In this document: in pieces, positions 1 through 5,861 of the stretch
Layout: every line of letters starts with the position of its first letter
How positions within the stretch are numbered: position 1 is the first letter of the stretch
Assembly: GCA_900553295.1 (NCBI GenBank)
Contig: USCR01000131.1
Coordinates: 1-6,534 of the forward strand
DNA length: 6,534 bases
DNA from: an uncultured Eubacteriales bacterium
GTDB lineage: Bacteria; Bacillota; Clostridia; Christensenellales; Aristaeellaceae
Direction of reading: 5' to 3'
Position numbers and translations under genes: made by a program
The notes under the pieces: generated by a model
The model's input: the letters and a program-made list of their open reading frames with translations, nothing else
The model's database searches: none
Told to the model about the DNA's origin: nothing

Positions 1-3
1 CCT

Positions 4-31
4 CGAAAAAGTGGCATCTGCCACTTTTTCG
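4..31. repeat. Perfect 13-bp inverted repeat, possible bidirectional terminator
   Basis: Bases 4-16 are exactly complementary to bases 19-31, with only TC between the arms; the working loop is probably ATCT. The core stem is GTGGCA/TGCCAC, flanked by a run of five A on the left arm and five T on the right. This layout fits an intrinsic terminator that can act in either direction, with the T run inside the outer stem. It lies outside any supported gene, 11 bases before a second terminator-like hairpin. It could instead be a copy of a dispersed palindromic repeat of the host, which cannot be tested from one copy. Confidence 0.75.
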
Positions 32-41
32 ACACGCTGGG

Positions 42-66
42 GCAAGGGAGCCTTGCTTCTTTTTTT
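42..66 (+). terminator. Intrinsic terminator ahead of the late operon
   Basis: The arms GCAAGG (42-47) and CCTTGC (51-56) form a 6-bp stem with loop GAG, followed at once by TTCTTTTTTT (57-66). A short GC-containing stem followed by a T-rich tract is the classic rho-independent terminator on the + strand. It would end transcription arriving from the left of the window and so insulate the packaging genes from the upstream unit, unless an antitermination mechanism reads through it. Confidence 0.7.
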
Positions 67-84
67 GCCCTTAGGAATGGAAAA

Positions 85-107
85 ATTTCCCCCTTATGGG
101 GAGAAAT
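85..107. other. Bulged hairpin in the leader of the packaging operon
   Basis: Bases 85-93 (ATTTC followed by CCCC) pair with bases 98-107, with a TTAT loop and a single bulged A at 102, giving nine base pairs. No T run follows on the + strand. Read on the - strand the stem is followed by a short run of T, so a weak reverse terminator is possible. An operator, or an mRNA leader structure if transcription starts upstream, are alternatives. The structure is seen directly; its role is unknown. Confidence 0.45.
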
Positions 108-114
108 GCGAACA

Positions 115-129
115 TATATTTGCTATTCT
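115..129 (+). promoter_or_regulatory. Candidate -10 region for the late operon
   Basis: The A/T-rich stretch between the terminators and the first gene contains TATATT (115-120) and, overlapping its end, TGCTATTCT (121-129), which resembles an extended -10 element (TG, one base, then TATTCT). No convincing TTGACA-like -35 box stands at the expected distance; CTTATG (93-98) and GAGAAA (101-106) are poor matches. A promoter somewhere after the terminator at 42-66 is logical, but a phage activator or antitermination could replace it. Confidence 0.25.
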
Positions 130-140
130 TGCCGTGAACG

Positions 141-150
141 GGAGGAGGAG
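141..150 (+). promoter_or_regulatory. Ribosome binding site that sets the first gene's start at 160
   Basis: The purine tract GGAGGAGGAG ends nine bases before the ATG at 160. The reading frame is open back to an ATG at 106, but nothing resembling a ribosome binding site precedes that codon, and the 18 extra residues it would add are encoded partly by this site. The start at 160 is therefore preferred. Confidence 0.8.
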
Positions 151-159
151 AACAATCGA

Positions 160-483
160 ATGGGCGTAAAGAAACCCACCAAGGCCACGGTGCGCAAGCA
201 GCTGAAGGACACAGCGCTGGCGGCCATCGCGGCCCTGGACAGCGCCTGGGCAGCGGACGCGCCCATGGAGCGGCTGCGGGACGGCGCGGAGGCGCTGAAG
301 GCCCTGGCGGAGGTGCTGGGGCAGATCGAGAGCGCGGAAAAGCTGGCGGAGACGGCGGAAGCCCTGCGCAAGCGCGTTTCGGGGCTGGAAAAGGAAAGCA
401 AAGCCGGGGAAGCGCCGGAGGAAGAAGCGCGGGCGGGCGTGATCGAGATTGCCCGGGTGCTGGAGGAGGCGGAGGATGGCTGA
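160..483 (+). CDS. Putative terminase small subunit (TerS) or packaging accessory protein
   Basis: The 107-residue product precedes the large terminase gene, the usual place of TerS, which binds the phage packaging site, oligomerises and presents DNA to TerL. The function rests on position and size only. The protein looks almost entirely helical and is rich in Ala, Glu, Lys and Arg. Residues 1-16 are basic (KKPTKATVRKQLK), 34-75 look like amphipathic or coiled-coil helix, and the C-terminal third is strongly acidic. I cannot see a clear N-terminal helix-turn-helix, which many TerS proteins have. The start at 160 is fixed by GGAGGAGG; an in-frame ATG at 106 lacks one. The stop codon lies inside the start of terL (8-nt overlap), which implies translational coupling. 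A packaging accessory or DNA-binding coiled-coil protein is an alternative. The gene itself is secure; the function is not. Confidence 0.6.
   Translation: MGVKKPTKATVRKQLKDTALAAIAALDSAWAADAPMERLRDGAEALKALAEVLGQIESAEKLAETAEALRKRVSGLEKESKAGEAPEEEARAGVIEIARVLEEAEDG
462..469 (+). promoter_or_regulatory. terL ribosome binding site inside the preceding gene
   Basis: GGAGGAGG lies within the acidic C-terminal codons (Glu-Glu-Ala) of the upstream gene, six bases before the terL ATG at 476. It selects 476 over the in-frame ATG at 449 and implies that ribosomes finishing the upstream gene reinitiate on terL. Confidence 0.75.
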
Positions 484-1909
484 GGCAAGGGTGATCTGGC
501 GGCCGCAGCCCAAGCAGCGGGCATTTATGGAGCGGCCGGAGTACGAAGCCCTGTACGGAGGCGCGGCAGGGGGCGGGAAATCGGACACGCTGCTGTGCGA
601 GGCGCTGCGGCAGGTGCACATTCCCCACTATCGGGGGCTGATTCTGCGCAAGACATACCCGGAGCTCAGCGAGCTGGTGGACCGGAGCCGGGAGCTGTAT
701 CCCGGGGCGTTTCCCCAGGCGAAGTACGTTGGCACGGAGCACGTGTGGCTGTTTCCCTCGGGGGCGAAGATTTACTTCGGGGCCATGCAGTACGAGAGCG
801 ACCGGACGAAGTACCAGGGCAAGCGGTATGACTTCATCGCCTTTGACGAATTGACCCACTTCACCTGGAACGAGTACGCGTACATGTTTTCCCGGAACCG
901 GCCTTCGGGGCCCGGGACGCGGGTGTACATCCGGGCGGCCACCAACCCGGGGGGCATTGGTCACGGGTGGGTGAAGGAGCGCTTTGTGACCCCGGCGCCG
1001 CCCATGACCCCCATGGTGGAGGAGGTGGTGGTACAGGGGCGCGACGGGCCCCGAAGGATGCGGCGGACGCGGATCTTCGTGCCCTCCACGGTGTTTGACA
1101 ACCAGGAGCTGCTGCGCAACGCGCCGGAGTACCTGGCCAACCTGGCCATGCTGCCGGAAAACGAGCGCATGGCGCTGCTCTACGGCAGCTGGGACAGCTT
1201 TGACGGGCAGGTGTTCCGGGAATGGCGAAACGACCCGGCGCACTACGGGGATCAAAGGTGGACGCACGTGATCGACCCCTTCCCCATACCGGCGCACTGG
1301 CGGATCTACCGGGGGTTTGACTTCGGGTATGCGCGGCCCTTTGCGGTGGGGTGGTTCGCGGTGGACGAGGACGGGCGGGTGTACCACATCAAGGAATTCT
1401 ACGGCTGCACGGGTACGCCCAACGAAGGCGTGCGGATGCATCCGGGGGAGATTGCGGCACAGATCCGACGGATGGAAAGCGAGGACCCCATGCTGCGGGG
1501 CAAGCGGATTACGGGCATAGCGGACCCGAGCATCTTTGACGAGAGCCGGGGGGAGTCCGTGGCGCGGATGATGGAGCGCAGCCCGAACTTCATCTACTGG
1601 CAGGGGGGCGACAACACACGCCTGGCGGGGAAGATGCAGCTGCACAACCGCTTGGCCTTTGACGGGGAGGGGCTGCCCATGTTCCAGGTATTCTCCACGT
1701 GCCGAAACTGCATCCGCACCCTGCCGGCGCTGGTATACGACAGGAGCCGGCCGGAGGACATCGACACCCAGGGGGAGGATCACATCTACGACATGATCCG
1801 CTATGTGCTCATGGAGCGGCCCATCGCGCCTCCGCCCCCGGCGCTGGCGGCGCCGCCCCGGGAGGACCCCCTGGACCTTTGCAAGGGAGCGCGGTTTTTA
1901 CGAATTTGA
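476..1909 (+). CDS. terL: Phage terminase large subunit (ATPase-nuclease)
   Basis: The 477-residue product is the packaging motor. It docks on the portal, hydrolyses ATP to pump DNA into the procapsid and cuts the concatemer. The N-terminal ATPase domain has a Q-type adenine-binding motif (QPKQ, residues 11-14), Walker A GGAAGGGKS (28-36, Lys35), Walker B FIAFDE (120-125, catalytic pair Asp124-Glu125) and coupling motif ATNPGG (155-160). The C-terminal RNase H-like nuclease domain shows the expected acidic residues: Asp282 in GFDFGYARP, Asp350 in GIADPS and Asp439 in DHIYDMIRY. Length is normal for the family. A Pro/Ala-rich segment (about 449-462) leads to a short C-terminal tail. The start at 476 is chosen because GGAGGAGG (462-469) lies six bases upstream; the frame is open to an ATG at 449 that would add nine residues. 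The gene overlaps the preceding one by 8 nt. All catalytic motifs are intact. Confidence 0.96.
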   Translation: MAEARVIWRPQPKQRAFMERPEYEALYGGAAGGGKSDTLLCEALRQVHIPHYRGLILRKTYPELSELVDRSRELYPGAFPQAKYVGTEHVWLFPSGAKIYFGAMQYESDRTKYQGKRYDFIAFDELTHFTWNEYAYMFSRNRPSGPGTRVYIRAATNPGGIGHGWVKERFVTPAPPMTPMVEEVVVQGRDGPRRMRRTRIFVPSTVFDNQELLRNAPEYLANLAMLPENERMALLYGSWDSFDGQVFREWRNDPAHYGDQRWTHVIDPFPIPAHWRIYRGFDFGYARPFAVGWFAVDEDGRVYHIKEFYGCTGTPNEGVRMHPGEIAAQIRRMESEDPMLRGKRITGIADPSIFDESRGESVARMMERSPNFIYWQGGDNTRLAGKMQLHNRLAFDGEGLPMFQVFSTCRNCIRTLPALVYDRSRPEDIDTQGEDHIYDMIRYVLMERPIAPPPPALAAPPREDPLDLCKGARFLRI

Positions 1910-1929
1910 CCCACAAGGAGGCGTGAACC

Positions 1930-3738
1930 ATGGACAAGCGGGAGGCTCCGCCCATCGGGCGGGACGAAGTATTGCAGGCGGCGCAGACCCTGCGGGAGTA
2001 CAAAAACGGCAAGAGCGCCCTGGAGCGGCGCATTGTGGCCAACGAGCAGTGGTGGAAGCTGCGCCACTGGCAGCAGATGAACCTCCATGATCCCCGGGAG
2101 ACGGTGGAACCGGTGAGCGCGTGGCTGTTCAACACCATTCTGAACAAGCACGCGGACGCCATGGACAACCGGCCCGAGCCGGTGGTGCTGCCCCGGGAGG
2201 AGGGCGACCGGGGGGCGGCGGAGGCGCTGTCCCAGGTATTGCCGGTGATTCTGGAACAGGGCGGGATGGAGCAGCTGTACTCGGACATGTGGTGGTACAA
2301 GCTCAAGGCGGGCACGGGGGCAGCGGGGGTATTCTGGGACCCGGACGCGGCGGGCGGCCTGGGGGACGTGGCCCTGGGGCGGATTGACCTGTTGCAGCTG
2401 TTCTGGGAGCCGGGCATCCGGCGGCTGCAGGACAGTCGGAATGTGTTTTACACCATGCTGGAGGACCGGGAGGAGCTGCAGGCGCGGTATCCCTTCCTGG
2501 AGCTGAGGGGGAGCACCCCGGGGCTGGACGTGACCCGGTACGTCCACGACGACCAGGTGGAGACGGGAAACAAGGCGGTGGTGGTGGACTGGTACTACCG
2601 CCGCAGGCAGGGCAACCGCACGGTGCTGCACTACTGCCGGTTTGTGGAGGATCAGGTGATCTTCGCCTCGGAGAACGAGCCGGCGTACGCCAAGACGGGA
2701 TTTTACGAGCACGGGGAGTATCCCTTTGTGCTGGACCCGCTGTTCCCGGTGGAGGATTCCCCGGCGGGGTTTGGGTACATCGACGTGCTCAAGGACTGCC
2801 AGACCTACATTGACCGGCTGAACCAGGCGCTGCTGAAAAACGCGCTGTTGGCGGGGAAGAAGCGGTTTTTCATCCGCCAGGACGGGGCGGTGAGCGAAGG
2901 GGAATTCGCGGACTGGCGCAACGACTTTGTGCACGTGGCAGGGAACCTGAGCGAGGACGCCATCCGGGAGATTACGGTGCAGCCCCTGAGCGGGCTGTAC
3001 ACCACGCTGCTGGAGGGGAAGATCAACGAGATGAAGGAGACCAGCGGCGTAAGGGACTTCACCCAGGGCGGGGTGACCGGGGGCGTAACCGCGGGGACGG
3101 CCATTGCGGCCCTGCAGGAGGCGGGGTCCAAGCTCAGCCGGGACATGATCCAGGGGAGCTATCGGGCCTTCACCCGGATCTGCGAGCTGTGCGTGGAGCT
3201 GATCCGGCAGTTTTACGACGTGCCGCGGTATTTCCGCATCATGGGTCAGGGGGGGATGCGCTTCCTGCGCTTTGACAACGGGGGGCTGAAGCCCCGGGCG
3301 CTGGGGAACGTGTTCGGCCAGGAGATGGGACAGGCCCGGCCCGTGTATGACATCAAGCTGCGCAGCCAGAAGGCCAGTCCCTACAACAAAATTGTGCAGA
3401 ACGAGCTGGCCAAGGAGCTGTTCGGCATGGGGCTGTTCCGGCCGGAGATGGCGGACCAGGCCCGCAGCTGCCTGGAGATGATGGACTTTGAGGGCAAGGA
3501 CATGCTCCTGGCGCGCCTGGAGGAACAGGGCGGACTGCAGCGGCAGGTGGAGGAGCTCAAGGGGCAGCTGCAACAGCTGGGCCAGGTGGTAGACCGGATG
3601 AAGGGCACCACCATTGCCCCGGCGGTGGCCCAGCAGGTGCAAACGGACTCTCCCGCACCGCAGGAGCAGCCGGAGCAGCAGGACGCGCAGAGCAAGCAGG
3701 CGGCGGAGACGGCGGCGGGGCAGGCGACCCCCAAGTGA
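1930..3738 (+). CDS. Phage portal protein
   Basis: The 602-residue product is called portal from its place right after TerL, its size and its sequence character. Portals form the dodecameric ring at one capsid vertex through which DNA enters and leaves and onto which the tail is built. The N-terminal region (about 11-80) is helical and charged, with a Trp-rich stretch WWKLRHW (41-47) and then ETVEPVSAWLFNTILNKHAD. A mixed core follows, then a region near residues 366-405 (ETSGVRD, a Gly/Thr-rich loop, then TAIAALQEAGSKLSRD) typical of the clip/stem-loop and long helix of portals. Residues of about 525-560 look like coiled coil and the last 30 or so are Gln/Ala/Pro-rich and probably disordered. 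It is longer than common siphophage portals and nearer P22-like portals. AAGGAGG (1915-1921) lies eight bases before the ATG. The gap to terL is 20 nt. The assignment to a particular portal family is inferred. Confidence 0.9.
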   Translation: MDKREAPPIGRDEVLQAAQTLREYKNGKSALERRIVANEQWWKLRHWQQMNLHDPRETVEPVSAWLFNTILNKHADAMDNRPEPVVLPREEGDRGAAEALSQVLPVILEQGGMEQLYSDMWWYKLKAGTGAAGVFWDPDAAGGLGDVALGRIDLLQLFWEPGIRRLQDSRNVFYTMLEDREELQARYPFLELRGSTPGLDVTRYVHDDQVETGNKAVVVDWYYRRRQGNRTVLHYCRFVEDQVIFASENEPAYAKTGFYEHGEYPFVLDPLFPVEDSPAGFGYIDVLKDCQTYIDRLNQALLKNALLAGKKRFFIRQDGAVSEGEFADWRNDFVHVAGNLSEDAIREITVQPLSGLYTTLLEGKINEMKETSGVRDFTQGGVTGGVTAGTAIAALQEAGSKLSRDMIQGSYRAFTRICELCVELIRQFYDVPRYFRIMGQGGMRFLRFDNGGLKPRALGNVFGQEMGQARPVYDIKLRSQKASPYNKIVQNELAKELFGMGLFRPEMADQARSCLEMMDFEGKDMLLARLEEQGGLQRQVEELKGQLQQLGQVVDRMKGTTIAPAVAQQVQTDSPAPQEQPEQQDAQSKQAAETAAGQATPK

Positions 3739-3751
3739 AAGGAGCAGAGCC

Positions 3752-4411
3752 ATGGATGAGCAGATGATGCGGGAAACCCTGGGAGAGCAGGAGCCGGAGA
3801 GCTTTGAGGAGCTGATCGCGGGGCGGTACCACGGGGACTTCACCCGGAAGGTACAGCAGCTGATGGACCGGCGCTTTGCGGAGCACCGGCAGAAGGAAGA
3901 GCAATGGGCGCAGTGGCTGCCGGCGGTGGAGAAGCTCTGCGCGGATCGCGGGCTGGACCCGGCGGATGCGGAGGGGCTGACGGCGCTATTGGAAAAGGAG
4001 GCGGGCGCCCGGGAGCGCCGGGAGGCCCTTCGGGAATGGGCAGCGTGCCAGACCATGCGCCAGTGGCTGGAGGAGGCCTCGGGCCTGGGGGAAAGATACC
4101 CGGGCTTTGACCTGCGGGAGGCAATGCAGGAGGAGGACTTCACGGGGCTTTTGCGCCGGGGGCTGACGGTGGAACAGGCCTGGTCCCTGGCCCACCGGGA
4201 TGAGCTGATGCTGGCGGCCATGGAGGCCACGGCGGCCCATGTGCGGGAGCTGACGGCCCGAAGCCTAATGCAGCGGCAGGCCCGGCCCCGGGAGGGCGGC
4301 ATGCTGGAGCGGGGCGCGGCGCCCACGCGGCCCAGCATGCGGGAGACCAGCAGGAGCCAGCGGGAGGAGCTGGAGCGGCGCGCGCTGCGCGGTGAGCGCA
4401 TTGTGATATAA
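3752..4411 (+). CDS. Scaffold-like capsid assembly protein
   Basis: The 219-residue product is very helical and charged and lies between portal and major capsid genes, where internal scaffolding proteins are usually encoded. Such proteins direct coat assembly and leave before or during packaging. The N-terminus is acidic (DEQMMRETLGEQEPESFEEL), the middle has Trp-containing helices (QWAQWLPAVEKL, about 51-62; REWAACQTMRQWLEEAS, about 94-110), and YPGFDLREAM (116-125) precedes GLTVEQAWSLAHRDELM (137-153). A Gly/Pro/Arg-rich linker (about 176-198) leads to a basic terminal helix, SRSQREELERRALRGERIVI (200-219). The layout recalls P22 scaffold, whose basic C-terminal helix-turn-helix binds coat, but no homology is shown here. 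The frame is open to 3614 inside the portal gene; the start at 3752 is chosen because AAAGGAG (3738-3744), touching the portal stop, lies seven bases upstream. No protease motif is evident. Alternative: another internal head protein. Confidence 0.75.
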   Translation: MDEQMMRETLGEQEPESFEELIAGRYHGDFTRKVQQLMDRRFAEHRQKEEQWAQWLPAVEKLCADRGLDPADAEGLTALLEKEAGARERREALREWAACQTMRQWLEEASGLGERYPGFDLREAMQEEDFTGLLRRGLTVEQAWSLAHRDELMLAAMEATAAHVRELTARSLMQRQARPREGGMLERGAAPTRPSMRETSRSQREELERRALRGERIVI

Positions 4412-4505
4412 GCCTGCGGCCAAGCGGCGGGCCGGGCGTAAGCCGGGGGATGTTCTTCCAGGGCCTGCGGGAGCGGGCGGGGAAGGAGCCGGAACCCGGG
4501 ACGCA

Positions 4506-4521
4506 GGCGCGTTGCCGCGCC
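4506..4521 (+). other. GC-only hairpin in the capsid leader
   Basis: GGCGCG (4506-4511) pairs perfectly with CGCGCC (4516-4521) around the loop TTGC, and the stem can be prolonged by two or three weaker pairs if A4505 is bulged. No T run follows, so it is not an intrinsic terminator. It ends about 28 bases before the capsid ribosome binding site and may stabilise or position the 5' end of a capsid message. Confidence 0.45.
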
Positions 4522-4549
4522 GTGCGCGAAGGAAAAACCACGAGACGGG

Positions 4550-4558
4550 AAAGGAAGG
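4550..4558 (+). promoter_or_regulatory. Capsid ribosome binding site with two candidate starts
   Basis: The purine tract AAAGGAAGG runs directly into an ATG at 4559, and a second in-frame ATG follows at 4565. From the final AAGG the distance to 4565 is six bases, which is good, while 4559 has no room unless only the first AAAGG is used (four bases). The start at 4565 is therefore preferred; the difference is only two residues (Met-Pro). Confidence 0.65.
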
Positions 4559-4564
4559 ATGCCC

Positions 4565-5557
4565 ATGTTGAAGCTGCGCTTGCAGCTCTTTGCCACCCAG
4601 ACCACGGAAACCGCGGGGTTGTCCGCGGAGATGAAAACCTTTTACGAGAAGCGGCTGATCGACCTGGCGGAGCCCAAGCTGGTGCACGGGCGCTTCGGGG
4701 ACAGCTACCCCATTCCCCAGGGAAGCGGCAAGCAGATCGAGTTCCGCAAGTATTCCATCCTGGGCAAGGCGCTCACGCCCCTGACCGAGGGCGTAACCCC
4801 CGCGGGCAACAGCCTGACGGTGACCACCATCACCTGCCCGCTGAAGCAGTATGGCGACTGGATTCAGATGAGCGACATGCTGCAGCTGACCGCGGTGGAC
4901 AACAACATCGTGCAGGCCACCAAGCTCCTGGGCAGCCAGGCGGGCCGCACCCTGGACACGGTAATCCGCGAGGAGCTGTGCGGAGGCACCAACGTGATTT
5001 ACGCCCCCAAGCAGGCAAACGGCCAGGCCACGGAGGTGACCAGCCGCACCCAGCTGGACAAGACCGCGGTGCTGACCCCGGAGCTGTTCTTCAAGGCGGC
5101 GGCACAGCTCTCGGCCATGAACGCCGACTACATCGACGACAGCTATGTGGCCATTATCCACCCCTACGCGGCCTATGACCTGATGCGCAACAGCGAGTGG
5201 ATCGACGTGCACAAGTACGCCGACCCCAAGGCCATCTACGACGGCGAGATCGGCAAGCTGGGCAGCGTGCGCTTCGTATCCTCCACGGAGGCGAAGATAT
5301 GGAAGGACGACACCTGCCCCTCCGGGCTGGCGGTGTTCGCCACGCTGGTGCTGGGCGCCCACGCCTATGGCGACACCATGATCGAGGGCGGCGGACTGGA
5401 GCACATCGTCAAGCAGCTGGGCTACGGGGAGGATCCGCTGAACCAGCGCAGCGCCTGCGGCTGGAAGGCCACCAAGGCGGCCAAGCGCCTGGTGGAGGAG
5501 TACATGGTGCGCATCGAGAGCTGCTCCAGCTACTCCAGCGAAGTGGCGGCGAACTAA
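4565..5557 (+). CDS. Major capsid protein, N4-gp56 family
   Basis: The 330-residue product is the coat subunit of the icosahedral head and should have the HK97 fold. It matches what I know of the N4-gp56 family, common in clostridial prophages. Visible hallmarks are the short N-terminus MLKLRLQLFATQ, FYEKRLIDLAEPKLVHGRFG (27-46), KQIEFRKYSILGKALTPLTEGVTP (56-79), a repeatedly hydrophobic helix with SDMLQLTAVDNNIVQATKLLG (103-123, spine-helix-like), AIIHPYAAYDLM (196-207), GKLGSVRFVSSTEAKIW (230-246), and a C-terminal block with AYGDTMIEGGGLEHIVKQLG and GWKATKAAKRLVEEYMVRIES. There is no N-terminal delta domain or prohead-protease cleavage region as in HK97, consistent with a separate scaffold encoded just upstream. 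Length is normal. An ATG at 4559 would add two residues. A long hairpin follows the stop codon. Confidence is high for role and family. Confidence 0.93.
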   Translation: MLKLRLQLFATQTTETAGLSAEMKTFYEKRLIDLAEPKLVHGRFGDSYPIPQGSGKQIEFRKYSILGKALTPLTEGVTPAGNSLTVTTITCPLKQYGDWIQMSDMLQLTAVDNNIVQATKLLGSQAGRTLDTVIREELCGGTNVIYAPKQANGQATEVTSRTQLDKTAVLTPELFFKAAAQLSAMNADYIDDSYVAIIHPYAAYDLMRNSEWIDVHKYADPKAIYDGEIGKLGSVRFVSSTEAKIWKDDTCPSGLAVFATLVLGAHAYGDTMIEGGGLEHIVKQLGYGEDPLNQRSACGWKATKAAKRLVEEYMVRIESCSSYSSEVAAN

Positions 5558-5565
5558 GGCAACGC

Positions 5566-5599
5566 GGGGAAAGGCGCTCCGGGCGGGGCGCCTCTCCCC
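5566..5599 (+). other. Long GC-rich hairpin after the capsid stop codon
   Basis: Bases 5566-5580 pair with 5585-5599 around the loop GGGC: fourteen pairs, one of them a G-T wobble (5578/5587), and one A-C mismatch (5571/5594). The stem begins eight bases after the capsid stop codon. The following bases are CCTCAGGG, so the T run of an intrinsic terminator is missing. It probably protects the 3' end of the abundant capsid message or attenuates transcription into downstream genes; the structure is seen, the role is inferred. Confidence 0.7.
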
Positions 5600-5630
5600 C
5601 CTCAGGGAAAAGCGTAAAGGAGGGACATCC

Positions 5631-5849
5631 ATGGAGAAGATGGTGAAGCTGAAGCTGTTCAAGGACAACGGGCAGTACAAGGACGATGTATTCGTGGCGG
5701 TGAACGGGCGGACGTTTCAGATCGTGCGGGGCGTGGAAGTGGAGGTGCCGGCGTGCGTGGCGGAGGTGCTGGAGCATTCCGAGGCCCAGGACCGGCGCAC
5801 CGCGGAGCTGATGGAACGCCTGGAAAGCGCCTACGCCGCCCGCAGCTAA
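5631..5849 (+). CDS. Small capsid-associated protein of unknown function
   Basis: The 72-residue product starts with a charged lead (MEKMVKLKLFKDNGQYKDD), followed by a compact beta-rich block, VFVAVNGRTFQIVRGVEVEVPACVAEVLE (20-48), and a charged helical tail ending in YAARS. Small proteins with this FVxVNGxxxxIxRGxxVEVPxxVxEVL pattern are often encoded next to capsid genes in Firmicutes phages, but I know of no settled function. Position suggests a head decoration, cement or head-completion role. AAAGGAGGG (5616-5624) lies six bases before the ATG at 5631, favouring it over the ATG at 5640. The upstream side holds the post-capsid hairpin, so its expression may be set separately from capsid. 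There is no signal peptide, membrane segment or cysteine cluster. The gene is well supported; the function is a guess from context. Confidence 0.8.
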   Translation: MEKMVKLKLFKDNGQYKDDVFVAVNGRTFQIVRGVEVEVPACVAEVLEHSEAQDRRTAELMERLESAYAARS

Positions 5850-5861
5850 GGAGGAAAGGCC

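Larger units (their letters stand above)
4412..4564 (+). other. Untranslated gap before the capsid gene
   Basis: This is by far the largest gap in an otherwise tightly packed operon. I see no gene with a good ribosome binding site in it and no A/T-rich promoter. An ATG at 4450 opens a frame that runs far into the capsid gene in another phase, but its product is Arg/Gly/His-rich and it lacks a strong ribosome binding site. The clearest structure is the hairpin at 4506-4521. The gap could carry an mRNA processing site, a translation control element for capsid, or the remains of a lost small gene. Confidence 0.5.

Noticed and set aside
106..159. An 18-residue N-terminal extension of the first gene, including a Cys-Tyr-Ser-Cys motif
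   Set aside because: The ATG at 106 has no ribosome binding site, and the real one (141-150) lies inside this segment nine bases before the ATG at 160.
1..160. Attachment site, cos or pac site in the leader
   Set aside because: No repeated core, tRNA end or integrase is present in the window, and packaging sites cannot be recognised from one sequence alone.
71..1783. A 570-codon open frame on the - strand opposite the terminase genes
   Set aside because: It is the antisense image of the terminase genes, with Pro/Arg/His-rich composition and no recognisable motif. The + strand frame has intact Walker and nuclease motifs.
1801..4605. A 934-codon open frame on the - strand across the portal and scaffold genes
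   Set aside because: It lies antisense to well-supported genes with phage motifs. Long antisense frames are expected when G/C-rich codons remove stop codons. The product is low-complexity and rich in Pro, Arg, His and Leu, and no ribosome binding site or domain is visible.
4450..5178. A 242-codon + strand frame starting in the gap before capsid
   Set aside because: It overlaps the capsid gene in another phase for most of its length, has no strong ribosome binding site, and reads as Arg/Gly/His/Gln-rich sequence without a fold.
5566..5599. Intrinsic terminator after capsid
   Set aside because: The stem is strong, but C-rich bases follow it instead of T, and the next genes have coupled ribosome binding sites, so a full stop in transcription is unlikely. 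It is reported as a hairpin of unknown role.
4265..5680. A 471-codon open frame on the - strand opposite the capsid gene
   Set aside because: It is antisense to a clear N4-gp56 capsid gene, with a His/Leu/Gly-rich product typical of shadow frames.
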